Shown here piece after piece: positions 41,096-54,358 of a stretch of 64,000 nucleotides of DNA. Numbering within the stretch: the stretch's first letter is position 1; each line of letters begins with the position of its first letter. The notes beneath the pieces are model-generated. The model was not told where the DNA came from and made no database searches. It saw only the letters and a list, made by a program, of their open reading frames with translations. Source of the DNA: Reclinomonas americana ATCC 50394 (lineage: Eukaryota; Jakobida; Jakobea; Jakobida); NCBI GenBank assembly GCA_048213135.1, contig PS015022.1, positions 333,004 to 397,003 on the forward strand, read 5' to 3'. Both the position numbers and the translations under genes were made by a program.

Positions 41096-44000
41096 ATGCG
41101 GCGGCCGCCGCGGTTACAAAGGCCACTGGTGACAGTGCTGTTACTGCTCGCAGTGGCATGCGCTGTAATCGCAGTGCGTGTCACTGATGATGTGCAGGTG
41201 AAACATCGTTGTCTTTCACTACCTTTTGCACTATCCGCGACAGCTCACTCCCACCCGCAGAACGCTCCACGTGCGCTCATGTGCGTGGCTGGCAAAACGT
41301 GTGTGTTTGAGGGCGAGCTGCGCATTCAGAGTGGATGGAACACGCACACGTCGATGGTGGAGAAGCCGCCACACAAGTGCGACTATCGCACGGTGAACGC
41401 CATGTGGCAGGTGGTGTCAAAGGAGGTGCGGGGACAACAACAACAACAGCAGCAGCTGTGGTGGTGGTAGTGATGCTTACATGACATGCAGGAGACAACC
41501 GAGGGCACGATGCTGTTCGATGTGCAGTTTCTGTCGGCCGAGTCGCGCCAGGCGTGTTTGCTGGACGCGGCCAGCACCACGGAGATGGAGCAGTTCTTGC
41601 TGCGGCGTGACAGGGACTCGCCCATTCCCACGGCGGTGGTGTTGACGCAGAATATCAGCAATGGTGCGGTGCTGAAGGCACAGTTCCGCGCCGACATTCC
41701 GCAAACGGTGCAGGCCATGGTGCGTGCGTTCCTGCGCTCCATCAACGCGCACGTTACGGCCATTCCGCGCGACACTGGCAAGGCGGCGCCCTCCACGATC
41801 TTTGTCGACGTGCAGAGTGCCTCGCATCCCGTTCTGCGCTCGTTGCGATGTTGTTGTTGTTGTTGTCGCGTGACTGTTACCACATCAACTCACCATGCAC
41901 GCGTGCGTGCGTGCTGCAGCATCACGGCCCAGCTGGACGAGGAGAACGAGGGTCACGTGTACTACACGCACGAATTCGTCAGTGTCAGCGATGGCGACGA
42001 TGACGGCAAAGTGAAGCCGGCGGACGGAGTGCAGACACCGCCCAAGACAAGTGTTGAGCACTCACCAAGCACATTCTCCAAGGACTTCCAAGGCACCGCC
42101 GCCGGTAAGGAGATGGTGTTAGTCACGCCGGAGCGAATCACCAAGAAGGCCAAGGGCACCATTCAGGTTTGGCTTTCAGCTAGAGACGGTGTGTGCACAC
42201 TGTTGCTCATCACGGGAAATCGCAGATTGGTCTCGGCGACAAGAATGCCATGGGTCGAGTGGGTGCACGACAGGACTCTCAGGCCGCCATGGCCGCACTG
42301 GTACTCATCCGCTCGGCTGAGCACGACGAGCACTTGGAGCAAGGTTCCATCCGCGCTTCACTCATGCCACGTCCATTTGCTTTCCGTGCTCAACCCGTGG
42401 CGTGCACGAGCAGTTCTCGCGCAAGTGACCTCGATGGACAGAGAGGAACGACAGCAGGCGACAGAAGTTCGCGAGGCTCTGACTGGTGGCGCTGTTGCGT
42501 GCTCACTGCTTCACGCAATGTGCACATCCAACAGTGCCAGCAGCTGACACTTTGGTGTTTTCTTTGGTTTGCAGCCACCCGGTCTCCAAGTCGACAACAT
42601 GGTAAAGTACAAGGTGCGGTTGGAGAACATCAAGACCACCGTGGTGCCCAAGTACAAGGACGACAAGGTGCCGAGTCAACTCGCTCTTCTTGGACTCGAG
42701 GTCAGGCCAATTGTGTTTGCGTGCATTTTGCTGGCGGAGATGCACCGTCCACTCATGTGTGCGAGCGTGCAGGAGGATTTCTATCGTTCCTTGTCGATCG
42801 ACGAGGCGGCGCATGTGTCATTCGCAGTGATGGAGCAGCAGGAGGCCACTGATGTGGTGCTGCGGGGATGTGCTGGCGAGCTGTCGCCGGTCCAGGTGTC
42901 GCATGATTTGGCGCTGCATGCGTTTGACGAGGCATTCATCAGTCACCTCGTGCGACTGGTGTCGCAAGTGAAGGACCACTGCAGCGAGCGCGGCATGCAT
43001 GCAGTGCGTAGATGTGCCGGTGTGTGCACACGGAGGTGTGGTGAAGCGCTGACTCGATTTCATGCAGCTGCTCGACGTGATTGGCTCGCACAATCACCCA
43101 CTCGCGCAGCAGCACCTGGTGCAAGTGGCTGCATCGCATCCACGATTCCACCCCACTCGCTCCTCTGCCCTGATTGCTCTCGCACATCCGCCCCACATGT
43201 CGCGCGTTGGACTGCACGACTTCTCTCGGTCGACTGTCGACGCGTTGCATCGGATGTGGCGACGCGACAATGATCACGAGGTGAGGCGTCGCCGGCACAC
43301 ACAGACAACATGTTTGTGTGTTCCCAACTCATGCACCACTCGCGTGCACACAGGCCTTGTTTGCTCTGTCGGCGGCCATTAGCAACACGCCAGACCCCAC
43401 CGATTATGATCATGTGGTGGCGGAAATCGAGGCCGAGCTGCAAGCAACGCTGCTCACGGAAGGTGAGCGTTTAGTGAACACACGAGGGGGGGGGGCGTCG
43501 GTTGTTGAAACCAACACTGGTGATCGACCACGCAGTGAACACGGTCGAGCATGTGGATCGTGCCACTCTGTATCTCCAGTCGCTGGGCAATGCCGGCGCG
43601 CCGCGCTCACTGTCTCTTGTCGAGACTTGCGCGCACGAGCACCCGAGCAATGCAGTCCAACAAGTTGGGTGGCCTGCCTCATGCTACAGTCGCTTTTTCG
43701 ACTGCGAGCACTCACCCAACAGTGCGTTGTGCAGGAGGCCGTCTCAACCATGGCAAAAATCGGCACGGCTCCTGCCCGCATGGCGCTCTTGTCGGTGCTC
43801 GCCACAGACAAGTTGAACATGTCGGTGCGCGCTCTGGCTCGAGATGCACTCATCAGCTTGCCGCTGACGCGAGGCGAGCTCACCATGCTGCAACGCACTG
43901 CCGATGCACTCGGTCCGTCCCCGCTGTTCCCCTTTGCCTTTGCTGCCGAAGGTGATGACGGTGGTGGTGGAGGTGGCGGTGACGGTGGTGGCGGAGGTGG

Positions 44001-46146
44001 TGATGGCGGAGGCGGTGGTGGTGGTGGAGGCGATGGTGGTAGCGGTGGAGGTGATGGTGGTGGCGGCGGTGATAGTGGCGGTGGTGGCGGTGGTGGTGAT
44101 GGTGGCGGTGGTGGTGACGGAAGCAGTGCGTTGTTCCCTTTCTCCCTGGCTGCCGAAGGTGATGAAAGTGAGGGTGAGGGTGGCGGTGAGGGTGAGGGCG
44201 ACAAGGGTGGCGGTGGCGGGGAAGGTGTTGCACTCGAAAAGTTGCGCGAGTGCAGTTGTCGTCGCACTGTTCTCCCCCAAACTCATCGTGTTCTGTTGGT
44301 GATGCAGAACATTCAAGACGCAGAAGTTTGGCAAGGTCAGTCATTCATCTTTCACATTTTGGTGTTGGGAAGTGTCGCGCCTCACATGCTTATGTGGTTT
44401 AGTCGCAACTCAACGGCCACCTGCAATTCGACATCAGCCTGAAGGGCAATCTGTTGCGTTCCCACTGTATTGTTGCGACAATACCGTCCAATCAGTCTCT
44501 CACTTCGGTTTTCTCGCCTCCGCAGATCTGCAGAGGGTGCCAAAGCGTTCGTGTTCATTGTTGCTGCTCCTCTTCTTGGCGACTTCATGTCCTCATACAT
44601 TGCACTGCAGGGAGGGAACTCTGTCGGCCAAGCTGCCAGTGGAGGTGTGGAAGTTCAAGAAGGTGGCGTTCGAGGCTGTTGGTCGGGCGAGCTTGGAGAA
44701 CACCACACCATCCATGGACTTCAATCTGAAGGCACGTCGATCGTCGACAGAAGATTGAGTGCGTGATTGTGCGCACCTGACCATCATCACATACAGTTCT
44801 TTGGAGTGAGCATCTTCAAGAAACGATTCGGCAGTGGCGGCGAAGGTGGTGGTGAAGGAGACAGTGGTGGTGAGGGAGAAGGTGGAGAAGGCCAGCTCGG
44901 CTATTTTGTTGCCAGCCGCGATGAGGAATCGGAAGAGGGCGGTGGCGAAGGCGGTGAAGGTGGTGGAGGTGGCAGTTCCTGTGCACTGGGTGACGAGCCA
45001 GGCGAAAAGGTTGGTCTCAGTCTTTTTTAATTATGGCTTCGATTGTTGGTATGAAGCTCACTAACGAGTTATCACAGGAGCAAATCGGCCAGAAGCAACT
45101 GAGCAAGAGCAAAGTTGTCCGCAATCGCTTCTGCATCAGTTGCGTGCGCTCTTTCCCTCTGATTTCCCCCTCTGTCGGCTTTCTCTCACCAGTCTGCGTG
45201 TGCTGTCGCAGTGGGTTCTGTCTGCATCAATGTCCGTCTGGCGCTGTCGGTGGAGCTCGGTGCAACGCTGTGGCTCGGTGTGGCCTCTGACTGTTCTCCT
45301 GTGCTGCTGTCGGCCGGCATCAAGCCAGAGGCCTCTGTCAAGGTGTGTGTGGGTCTGCTGCTGTGATGTGGCTCACCGAGTTCATGATGGATTCACGTGG
45401 TTTGTCGATGTACCAGATCAACGTGGAGGCCGCAGGTGGCGTCAGCAAGGTCAAAGGCGGAGTAATTGGTCACGTCACCTTGGTCGACGTTAGCGTGCCG
45501 GTGTTTGGGCGTGTGTCGGCCGAGGGCAAGAAGTGCATTCGCGGCGACATCAAGATCAACGCCGGTGGCGGCAAGCTCGTTGGATTGTTGCGTGTGGTGT
45601 CACGCACTCCACGATGGTGGCTAAGTAGGATGCTCATATTTTCTGATGCTCCAGTATTGGCAAGCCACCTGCCGACGATGGTGAAGGAGGAGGTGGTGGT
45701 GGAAAAGGCAAGCGAGGTGGTGGTGGCGGCGGCGAGCAGGAACTGCTTGCGCTCTACAACGACGTGCTGGAACGGGCGACGCTGGTGGAGCGTTTTGGTG
45801 GTTTCGGCGGTCTGGCCAAGCGAGCCAAGGGATTCGCCAAGAAGGGTCTGAAGAAGCTCAAGAAGAATGCCAAGAAGTTGCTGAAGAAGGTCGGAAAGGG
45901 TCTCCTCGGCATGATCAACCTGAAGAAGACTCTGTGGGAGTGGAAGGTGAGAGCGCCGTGTCCAGCCGGCGCTATTTTTTCTGGTGTACTGAGATGAGAA
46001 CGTGTCTTGGTTTGCAGGCTGCGGAGAAGAGCATGAGCCTGTTCAAGGAGGGCGAATGTGAGGGCGGCGGCGGCGGCGGCGGTGGCGGCGGCGAGGAAGA
46101 GGGTGGAAGCCAGCTTTTCTCGCGGTTGATGCTGACGGAGAAGTAA
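41096..46146 (+). CDS. Large secreted protein with HEAT-like repeats, tentatively lipid-transfer (vitellogenin-like)
   Basis: More than twelve exons. Signal peptide LVTVLLLLAVACAVIAVRVT, then a beta-rich N-terminal part (CVAGKTCVFEGELRIQSG, EGTMLFDVQFLS, IPQTVQAMVRAFLRSI). From 42770 to 43900 come paired helices: SLSIDEAAHVSFAVMEQQEA, LLDVIGSHNHPLAQQHLVQV, RSSALIALAHPPHMSR, NMSVRALARDALISLPLTRG, resembling the alpha-helical domain of large lipid-transfer proteins (vitellogenin, MTP). Gly/Asp-rich inserts (43955-44230, 44830-44990) separate beta segments such as FFGVSIFKKRFG. The basic segment KGLKKLKKNAKKLLKKVGKG at 45850 and a Gly/Glu end (46146) follow. No catalytic site. The lipid-transfer label rests on architecture only. 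Confidence 0.5.
43950..44230 (+). repeat. GGT/GGC triplet expansion coding Gly-Asp linker
   Basis: About 90 codons of GGTGG-type repeat encoding poly-Gly with Asp and Glu, flanked by two copies of LFPF(A/S)(F/L)AAEGDE at about 43930 and 44140. The repeat is in a coding exon of the HEAT-like secreted protein. Confidence 0.75.
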
Positions 46147-46337
46147 ATTTGACTTTGCTGTTGTTTTGTACGTGGGTCGCTACGACTCGTCGGGGCGGAG
46201 GGGGAGGAAGAAGCACGAGAGGAACGTACGACTCGGTCGCCCTCGAAGTCATCAATCGAAATGTCCCATGTCCGCAGTTTGCCATTCTGTGCTCTCATCT
46301 CGTCCGTGTCACTGTTGTGCGACCGTGAGTAGAAGAG

Positions 46338-47482
46338 ATGAGCAACGCAGGAGTATCGTCGAAAGAGTTCCTGGAGCTCGTACGGTTCGTGCAACGCAAA
46401 TCGCTTATTCCGTCTCTTTCTTCGCACTGTGCAGTCTCTTTCTCTGCTTCAGTGTCGTCTGTATACTGTGCCCATTCAATGAGAGGTCACGCGTGTGCAT
46501 GTGTGTGCTTGTGTGCTTGTGTGCGTCATGGTCATGTCCACACACACACACGTGTGTGAGAGTATGCACTCACTCTCGCTCTCACTCTCCCTCACTCTCC
46601 CTCGCTCCCTCACAGCTCCATTGGAGAGAGCAAGGTGAGCTGTTGTTTCTCAGTGTGCACATGCAGTTTGGTGACTGACTGACACTGTTTTTCTCACCCT
46701 CGATTCCGATGACTGCCACAGTCAAAGCAGGTTCGTGTGTGTGCTGCCTTTCTCACGCATTCTCTCTCGAGTCTCACGCACCGATGACTGCAGGAGGAAG
46801 ATCGTATCATTGAGCACGAGGTCCATCTGCTCAAGTCGCGCTTGGCAGAAGTCAATGTGCCTCCGGTGTGTGTGTGTGTGTGTGCCTCTCGCTCCTGCTT
46901 ATGTGCCCATGCGTTGCTGATGTATGTGTCTTTCCGCCTGCACAGAAACGCCGCAAGGAGTACCTCATTCGCGCGCTCTACTGTGAGATGCTTGGGCACG
47001 AGGCCAGCTTTGCGTACATTCATGCGGTCAATCTGACCTCGCACACCGCCAGTCTGATGGAGAAGGCCATTGGTGCGTGTGGGAGGCGTGGTGTGTCTGT
47101 GTCGGCACATTCGCAATCGTCGTGCTCACACGCGCGGTGATGATGATGATGATGCAGGTTACTTGGTGGTGACTCTGTGCTTGGATCCCAGCAGCGAGCT
47201 GATGCTTTTGCTCGTCGCCGCCATGCAACGAGTGCGTGCCTGCATACTCTTCCGTTTTATAGTCAACTAGCTTCTCACGCTCTCCTACTCTTCCTGTCGA
47301 CACTCGTGTAGGACATGCAAAGCACCAACTTCCTGCAGAACGCCATTGCGCTCACTGCCGTTCGCACGCTGGTGAATCGGGAGACCATTCCGGCTCTGCT
47401 GCCCAACATTACACGACTGCTGTCGCACGAAAAGTGAGGCGCACTATCGCATCACTTGTGCATGCTGCACTGCCGCATTCTC

Positions 47483-47543
<61 letters not shown>

Positions 47544-48382
47544 CTCGTACTACTACTACTACGTCGTACGTACGTACGTACGTACGTACGTACGTACGTA
47601 CGTACGTACGCGTCGACGNNNNNNNNNNNNNNNNNNNNNNNNNNNNNNNNNNNNNNNNNNNNNNNNNNNNNNNNNNNNNNNNNNNNNNNNNNNNNNNNNN
47701 NNNNNNNNNNNNNNNNNNNNNNNNNNNNNNNNNNNNNNNNNNNNNNNNNNNNNNNNNNNNNNNNNNNNNNNNNNNNNNNNNNNNNNNNNNNNNNNNNNNN
47801 NNNNNNNNNNNNNNNNNNNNNNNNNNNNNNNNNNNNNNNNNNNNNNNNNNNNNNNNNNNNNNNNNNNNNNNNNNNNNNNNNNNNNNNNNNNNNNNNNNNN
47901 NNNNNNNNNNNNNNNNNNNNNNNNNNNNNNNNNNNNNNNNNNNNNNNNNNNNNNNNNNNNNNNNNNNNNNNNNNNNNNNNNNNNNNNNNNNNNNNNNNNN
48001 NNNNNNNNNNNNNNNNNNNNNNNNNNNNNNNNNNNNNNNNNNNNNNNNNNNNNNNNNNNNNNNNNNNNNNNNNNNNNNNNNNNNNNNNNNNNNNNNNNNN
48101 NNNNNNNNNNNNNNNNNNNNNNNNNNNNNNNNNNNNNNNNNNNNNNNNNNNNNNNNNNNNNNNNNNNNNNNNNNNNNNNNNNNNNNNNNNNNNNNNNNNN
48201 NNNNNNNNNNNNNNNNNNNNNNNNNNNNNNNNNNNNNNNNNNNNNNNNNNNNNNNNNNNNNNCCACTACTACCGTACGCGTCGTCGTCGCCGAAACGTAA
48301 ACGGTAAGGACGGCCGACCGTAACTTACGTCCGACTCTACCTTACGTTGGTCGTACTAGTTCGTCGCACTCGCGCCTCTCTA

Positions 48383-48430
<48 letters not shown>

Positions 48431-51400
48431 TCTCCCGTTCACCACTGCAGCGACTATGTGCGCAAGAAGGCGGTGCTGGCGCTGCATGCGTTCCAGCGTG
48501 TGGATCCCGACTGCGTCGCCGGTATGGACACGGCGGTGCGGAGAGTGTTCTGTGATCGCAATCCGTCGGTGATGGCCTCCTCCCTGGGCCTGTACTACGA
48601 CATGGTGCGCCGGAGCCCGTCGACCAACAAGGACATGGTGGACTCGTTTGTCAGCATTCTGGAGCAGATTATTCAACAGCGATTGCCGAGCGACTTTGAG
48701 TATCATCGAGTGCCGGCTCCGTGGATTCAGATTGCGCTGATGCGCATTCTGCAAGTACTCGGTCGTGACGACGAGCAAGCCAGCGGCCGCATGTACTCGA
48801 CCATTGGCAACGTACTTCGCAAGACCGACGTCGGCATCAACATTTCGCACGCCGTGATCTACGAGTGCATCCGCACAGCGACCACGATTGTGCCGCAAGA
48901 GTCGCTGCTGGGGTCGTGTGCCGCACAAGTATCACGCTTCCTCATGAGCGAGAATCCCAACGTCAAGTACCTGGGCATCAAGTCGCTGACGTGTCTGGTG
49001 CGCGTCAACCCCAAGTTTGCCGCCGAGCACCAACTGCGTGTCATTGACTGTCTGGAGAGCCGCGACGAGACACTCAAGCGCAAGGTGCGTGTGGAGAGAG
49101 AGGGAGAGAGAGAGAGAGAGAGGAGGGAGAAGAAATGAGCATCGTGCAACGTGAAACTCATTGGTGGTTCTGGCCGGCGCAGACGGTGGAACTCTTGTAC
49201 GGCATGACGAATCCGGCCAACGTGAAGATCATTGTGGAGAAGTTGTTGGACTTTTTGAAGGTGACACGAGATGAGGTGCTGCGCAAGCAGTTGGTCGAAA
49301 AGATCTGTGCCCTTGCTGAGCGGTGAGTCGACTGTCACGGGGGGGGATGGCTGTTGCATTATAGCTGAATGATGTGAGCATTTAGGTTCTCGAGCGACAA
49401 CATTTGGTTCATCAACATGATGAGCGTGGTGTACAAGATCGGCGGATCGGTGGTGCAGACGGCCAACATTCAGAACCTGCTGCGCATCGTCGCTGAAGGT
49501 GGCGTTTCATTTGCTCAAATCGAGTCTTCTTTGTGGAGTCTCTGACTGCTGCTTGTGTCTCGTTAGGTTCCGGCGATGACGACGTCGATGAGGCATTCCG
49601 CGCGCATGCCGTGGATACATTTTACGACTTTGTGCAGCAGCCTGGTCTGAACGATGCACTCATCCAAGTAATTGCGTGGACTCTGGGCGAGTTCGGCTAC
49701 GTGTCCAAGTCGCGCGGCGACTCGAGTGTCATGTCGGCGCTGTGCGATCTGGCGGAGCGACGCGTTGAAAGTTGCGCTGCGCCGCGTCGAGCTCCTGGCA
49801 GAGTGATAGAAAGAAATCTGAAAAGGGCAACCCGGGTTGTGTCGCGTGTCGCAGATATTGAGGTGCGCAGTTGGATCATCAGCGCTCTCCTCAAAGTGTG
49901 CACACGGCTCGGTCGCGTGCCGGAAGAAGTGGAGGAGTTGATCGACAAGTACGAGGACTCGAAGAGTGTCACCGTGCAGCAGGTGTGTGTGTTTTCCCCA
50001 TCGCCTGTGCTTGCGCACTCTTCTCGGCTAACTGAACTTGTCGCGGCAGAAATGCGCCGAGTTCCTGCAACTGAAAGATGACATGCGGCTTGTACGGCGC
50101 GTGTTGGAGGCCACGGAGAGTGTGGAGGTTTGCAGTTTGTGGTGCACGTGTGGGTTTGCTTGTGCTGATGCTTTGCGTCGAGTAGGTGGACGCGGACTTG
50201 CCTTTCCTCGACAAGTACTGCAAGCAAGCTAGTGGAAAGCGTGCTGCGCCCTACAACCCCCACGGCACTGCGGGGTCTGCTGCCGGTGCAGCCGGTAGCA
50301 AGAGTTTCGTGCGCGCCATGTCGTGCACGTGTGTGTGTATGTGTGCACTCAGTATTCACTCGCTCTCTTGTATTTGTTCCCTGCAGCGAGCCGTCGCCTC
50401 AACTTTACGGCTTACGATGCGCCGCGCGCCGCTCCAGCAGGCGTGGTCGCCTCGCGTCCGGGTGTGAGCAGCAGTGGTGGTGGTGGCAGCAGCGGTGGTG
50501 GCAGTGGCTTCGCAGTTGCCGCGCCTCCTCCCATTCCGTCGGGCCCAAATCCAGTTGCTTCCGCCGACTCCAGGTTTGCTGCAGCACTGCCAGTCGTGAC
50601 AGGCACTCTCCTCGCACTCATCGTCCGTGTGCGGTTGCAGTTTCGGATTGTCGCGCACTGCTGGGCGTTGGGGTCGCGGCAGTGCGGCTAGCGCAAACGC
50701 CGCGGCTGGAGGATCGTCGTCATCCTACGCCGCTGCGGGTGCTCCTGTGCAGCCGACAGTGACGCAGGCGGGTTCACTGACGTGGGATACACCGGGTGTT
50801 GTGACGGATAGTGCGTGGAATGCAGCAAGCACCGCGATGGGTGGCGGCGGCGGACACGGTGGCTCTGGCGGCTACGGTGGCGGCAGCGTCGCTGCGCCGG
50901 CGGCCCCCAGCCGTCCTGCAGTTTCGTGTGCGCCAATGCCCCTGTCAATTCGCATTCGTGAATGCTCACTTCTCCTCTGTCGTGTACGCGGAACAGATGT
51001 CTGCGGAGCAAGCGGAGCGTTCCGCCAGATTCGAAGGCTTGTTTGATGGTGTTTCATCACCGACCCGCGGTGGCGGCAGCAGCAGCGGTGGTGGTGGTGG
51101 TGGGAACAGCGGTGGCGGCAGCGGCGGCAACTCGCTCATGTCTATGCTGGCGGGCGGCGGCAGCGGTGCTGCACCGGAATCGCGCACCGGCAAAGGTGGA
51201 GAATCCACTGTGACTTGCTGTATGGGCTAAGTTCTTATCGTGTAGCAATCACAGGCAAGAAGGGTGGAAAGAAGGGCACCAAGAAGGGGCAAGGGAAGAA
51301 GGAGAAAGCGCTGGCCGCCAAGGAGCGCAAGTACGCCAACATGGTGGCGGATGACGACGACGAAGAGGAGGATGCCGGCGGCAGTGGCAGCGGAAGCGGC

Positions 51401-52067
51401 AGCGCCAGCCACATTGATGACTTTTTCGGCGGCACTGCCACACGAGTTGCGGCGGCGTTGTGAAGCAGTTATCTTGCTTCTGTAGCCTTATCTGTTCTTG
51501 TGCGTGTGCAGCCAACGGCGTCTGCGACGGCGGCCGCCAAGCCTGTTGACTTTTTCGACGACTTCCTGGGTGGCGGGAATCGCTCAGCCCCACCACCCAA
51601 GCCAGCCAATGGTGCTGGTGGCGGAGGGCGTGCTGGTTCCGGAGGAGATTTGTTTGACATGATGGGCACTGGCTTTGGTACCGCTGCTGCGGCACCTGCC
51701 AGACCGGCCGCTGGTGAGAGAAGACTGCGTGCGTGCTAGCTGCATGTGTCACTGTATGGCTCACTGCTGCGCGCGTCGCAGGCGGCGGTGGAGCTGATTT
51801 GTTTGACCTCAGCGACATTCTCCCGTCTGGCCCGAAGACGGCTGGTGGCAGTCGGTCTGGCGAGTCGGCTGTTGATCGCGAGGTGCGTGATGATCCATCT
51901 GTGATGATGTAACTGGCAACATAATCACTCACCGACGACGTGCCCACCACGCAGTGTGGCAAGAATCCAAAGGTATTTACCGCCAACCAAATGGTCTCGG
52001 CACACGAGCAGATGCAAGTGACCTTCAACAAGATTTACCGAGTTGCGTGGTACACTCGCGTGCGTGC

Positions 52068-52146
<79 letters not shown>

Positions 52147-52531
52147 GTACTACGTAGTTACGTTACGTTACGTTTCGTTAGTTAGTTCGGTCGGTACGGA
52201 ACGGAACGGGACGGACCGTACGGTACGGTTACGTTACGTTCGTTACCGTACCTACCAACCGAACGACGACGACNNNNNNNNNNNNNNNNNNNNNNNNNNN
52301 NNNNNNNNNNNNNNNNNNNNNNNNNNNNNNNNNNNNNNNNNNNNNNNNNNNNNNNNNNNNNNNNNNNNNNNNNNNNNNNNNNNNNNNNNNNNNNNNNNNN
52401 NNNNNNNNNNNACCGTAACCAACTAACGTACGTCGTCGCGACGACGACGACGAGAGTCGACGTAGTACGTACGTACTAACGAAGTTAACGTACGTTAGTC
52501 GTCGGTCGTACGTACGTCGTCGTCGTGCGTG

Positions 52532-52610
<79 letters not shown>

Positions 52611-53529
52611 ACTCAAGTATTCGATTCTGTATTTGCGTTGCAAAGGGAGCCGACACGGTGTACCTGTTGTACCTCACCAACAGCAGCATCACGGAGCTGT
52701 CGAATCTTGCCGTCTCTGTGCAGGGACCATCCAAGACCGAGGTAAAGTGGAGAAACTGCAGAGGAAGAGTGTTGTCACGATCACGTCGTTCTTAACTTGG
52801 AGGCGCATTCGCAGTGGCGCTCCGTGTGTGAACCCGATCCGATGGGCAGCCAGGGCAACTCATTCACCTTTGGCACTGTGCGAAGTCGAGGCATTGTTGC
52901 GTGGACATTTTCCTCTCGCTAGTTCATACCCGCCTCTCCTGCTCCGGCTCATCGCACACACACACGTTGCATGCAGGTCACGCTTTGCTTGGTGGCCGCC
53001 CCGCAAAGCTCGCAGTCTGTGGGCGACGCGTTCACTGTCAATGTCATGTACCTGGATTCGACGGGCCGCACGCAAAAGTTCAACTTTGGCGTCCCCGTGA
53101 TCATCAATGACTTTGTGAGGCCATCGGCCACCTCGGTGGAACGCTACGGCTCGCTGTGGCAGACTCTTACCGGTACGCACGAGAAGAACGAACAGGCGCA
53201 CCCTCCACGACCATTGGCCGGAGCCGATGCGATGGTGGCCGTGCTCAGCAGGGAGACCAATCTGGCGCACGTCAAGACCATTGGTGTGTGTGTGTGTGTG
53301 TGTGACGAGAAAACTGCTGGCACTGTTGGAACGTCAAGAGCTGACACGCACATGCACAGGCACCGAGGCGATTTGGTGCGGCTCGTACATTGGCGGCGCG
53401 GAGCAGTGGGTGCTGACGCACACGCGCTTCTCAGCCTCCGAGGGCAAGGTCAGCTTCAAGGTCCGCTCCAACGACTCGGCCATTAGCCAGAAAATGGCAA
53501 CGTTCCTGGCGCAAGTGTTCCGCGATTGA
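46338..53529 (+). CDS. AP4E1: AP-4 adaptor complex subunit epsilon
   Basis: Large subunit of the AP-4 coat that sorts cargo at the trans-Golgi. The start MSNAGVSSKEFLELVR-SIGESK-SKQ-EEDRI matches plant and animal epsilon (KEFLDLVKSIGEARSKAEEDRI). Then RALYCEMLGHEASFAYIHAV, YLVVTLCLD, LLSHEK, and after the 47619-48262 gap DYVRKKAVLALHAFQRVDP, VPAPWIQIALMRILQVLGRD, NVKYLGIKSLTCLVRVNPKF, NIWFINMMSVVYKIGG, all typical of the epsilon trunk. A Gly/Ser/Ala-rich hinge (50230-51900) with DFFDDFLGG and DLFDL acidic clusters leads to an ear domain (VYLLYLTNSSITELSNLAVS, GDAFTVNVMYLDS) and stop 53529. About 20 introns, one flanking a 9-nt microexon (46722-46730). AP-4 has been lost in many lineages. Confidence 0.9.
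47484..48440. repeat. (CT)n tracts, TACG noise and 644-N gap in an AP-4 epsilon intron
   Basis: (CT)n at 47485-47541, then ACGTACGT strings, Ns 47619-48262, more TACG-ordered noise to 48380, then (CT)n to 48430. The flanking exons LLSHEK and DYVRKKAVL abut in homologues, so the interval is one intron. Confidence 0.85.
52072..52608. repeat. (GT)n tracts and 138-N gap in an AP-4 epsilon intron
   Basis: (GT)n at about 52074-52144 and 52530-52607 bracket TACG-ordered noise and Ns 52274-52411. The two GT runs may be the two ends of one long microsatellite. Confidence 0.8.
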
Positions 53530-54358
53530 TGAGAAGAATGGTGGTGGTTGTGGTGGCGGCTGGTTTGGTGAATCGTGCGTTTTGAGTGTGTGTGGTACGA
53601 GTTGTCGCTGGTTACCTGATGGGGAGACGAGGCGGGAGAGGGAGAGAGGCGGTAGCGCGCCCGGGCACTATAGCGCTTCTTTTCGAACACACCAAAAAGT
53701 TCTTCCGCAGTGACCGTCAATCTTGGACACGCTTTCTTTTTGTCGCGACTCGTGTGAACGGGCAACCACCCTCTCGTCTGTGTTCCCCGTTAATAGTCAA
53801 CACACGTACTCGCCGCACCGAGCACACATCACACACACATCACACACACACGCACGTACACACCAGCGAACGTGCAGTTGTGCTGTCACCAACAGTCCAT
53901 CGACAAACGCAGTGTTGAAGTTTGGTGAGTGCGTTTACGTTACTGCACACACACGCACACACACACACACAGGCAGTCTTCCTCCCTCTCGCGTTCGTGT
54001 GTGCGCCTGAGTGTGTGTGCTGTTCGCTCACTCTGCATGCATGACACACTCAGTCTGATCCGCACACGAACGATCGATCGTCGTACTCGCGAGAGGATCT
54101 GCAGCAATACACACGTCCTCGCACAATACACACGAAGGCACGCAACACGCTTATCCTATGATGGCCGCACCACAATGTTACGTTTCTGTGTGTTGATATG
54201 TCCCGTTTGCCCTTCGGTATTTGGCTGAAATTTTTCCGGTCTGTCTCGTCCTCCTCCTCCACACAGTGACCCATCAAGGCGGGCTTCCTGCTGTCGCCAC
54301 CACCAACAGCGCCTCATGTCCGTCGTGGAGTGCAACTGTGCAGTTGCCGCGCACGGAC
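53530..54358. other. Intergenic, no gene supported
   Basis: Contains (CA)n stretches and a possible leader exon ending at about 53924 (AAGTTTG|GTGAGTGCG) with an acceptor at 54266 (CCACACAG), which could be a 5' UTR intron of the next gene. No coding frame supported. Confidence 0.45.

Noticed and set aside
39734-41470. 578-aa plus-strand open frame rich in His, Arg and Gln
   Set aside because: Antisense to the propeller-like gene, whose frame has a signal peptide and protein-like composition; the R/H-rich frame is a codon-bias shadow.
43410-44267. Minus-strand Pro/Ser-rich frame of 285 aa
   Set aside because: Mirror of the GGT/GGC Gly repeat in the plus-strand HEAT-like protein.
47434-48307. 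Long open frames across the N runs
   Set aside because: Ns read as X have no stops; only the splice-consistent exons on either side were kept.
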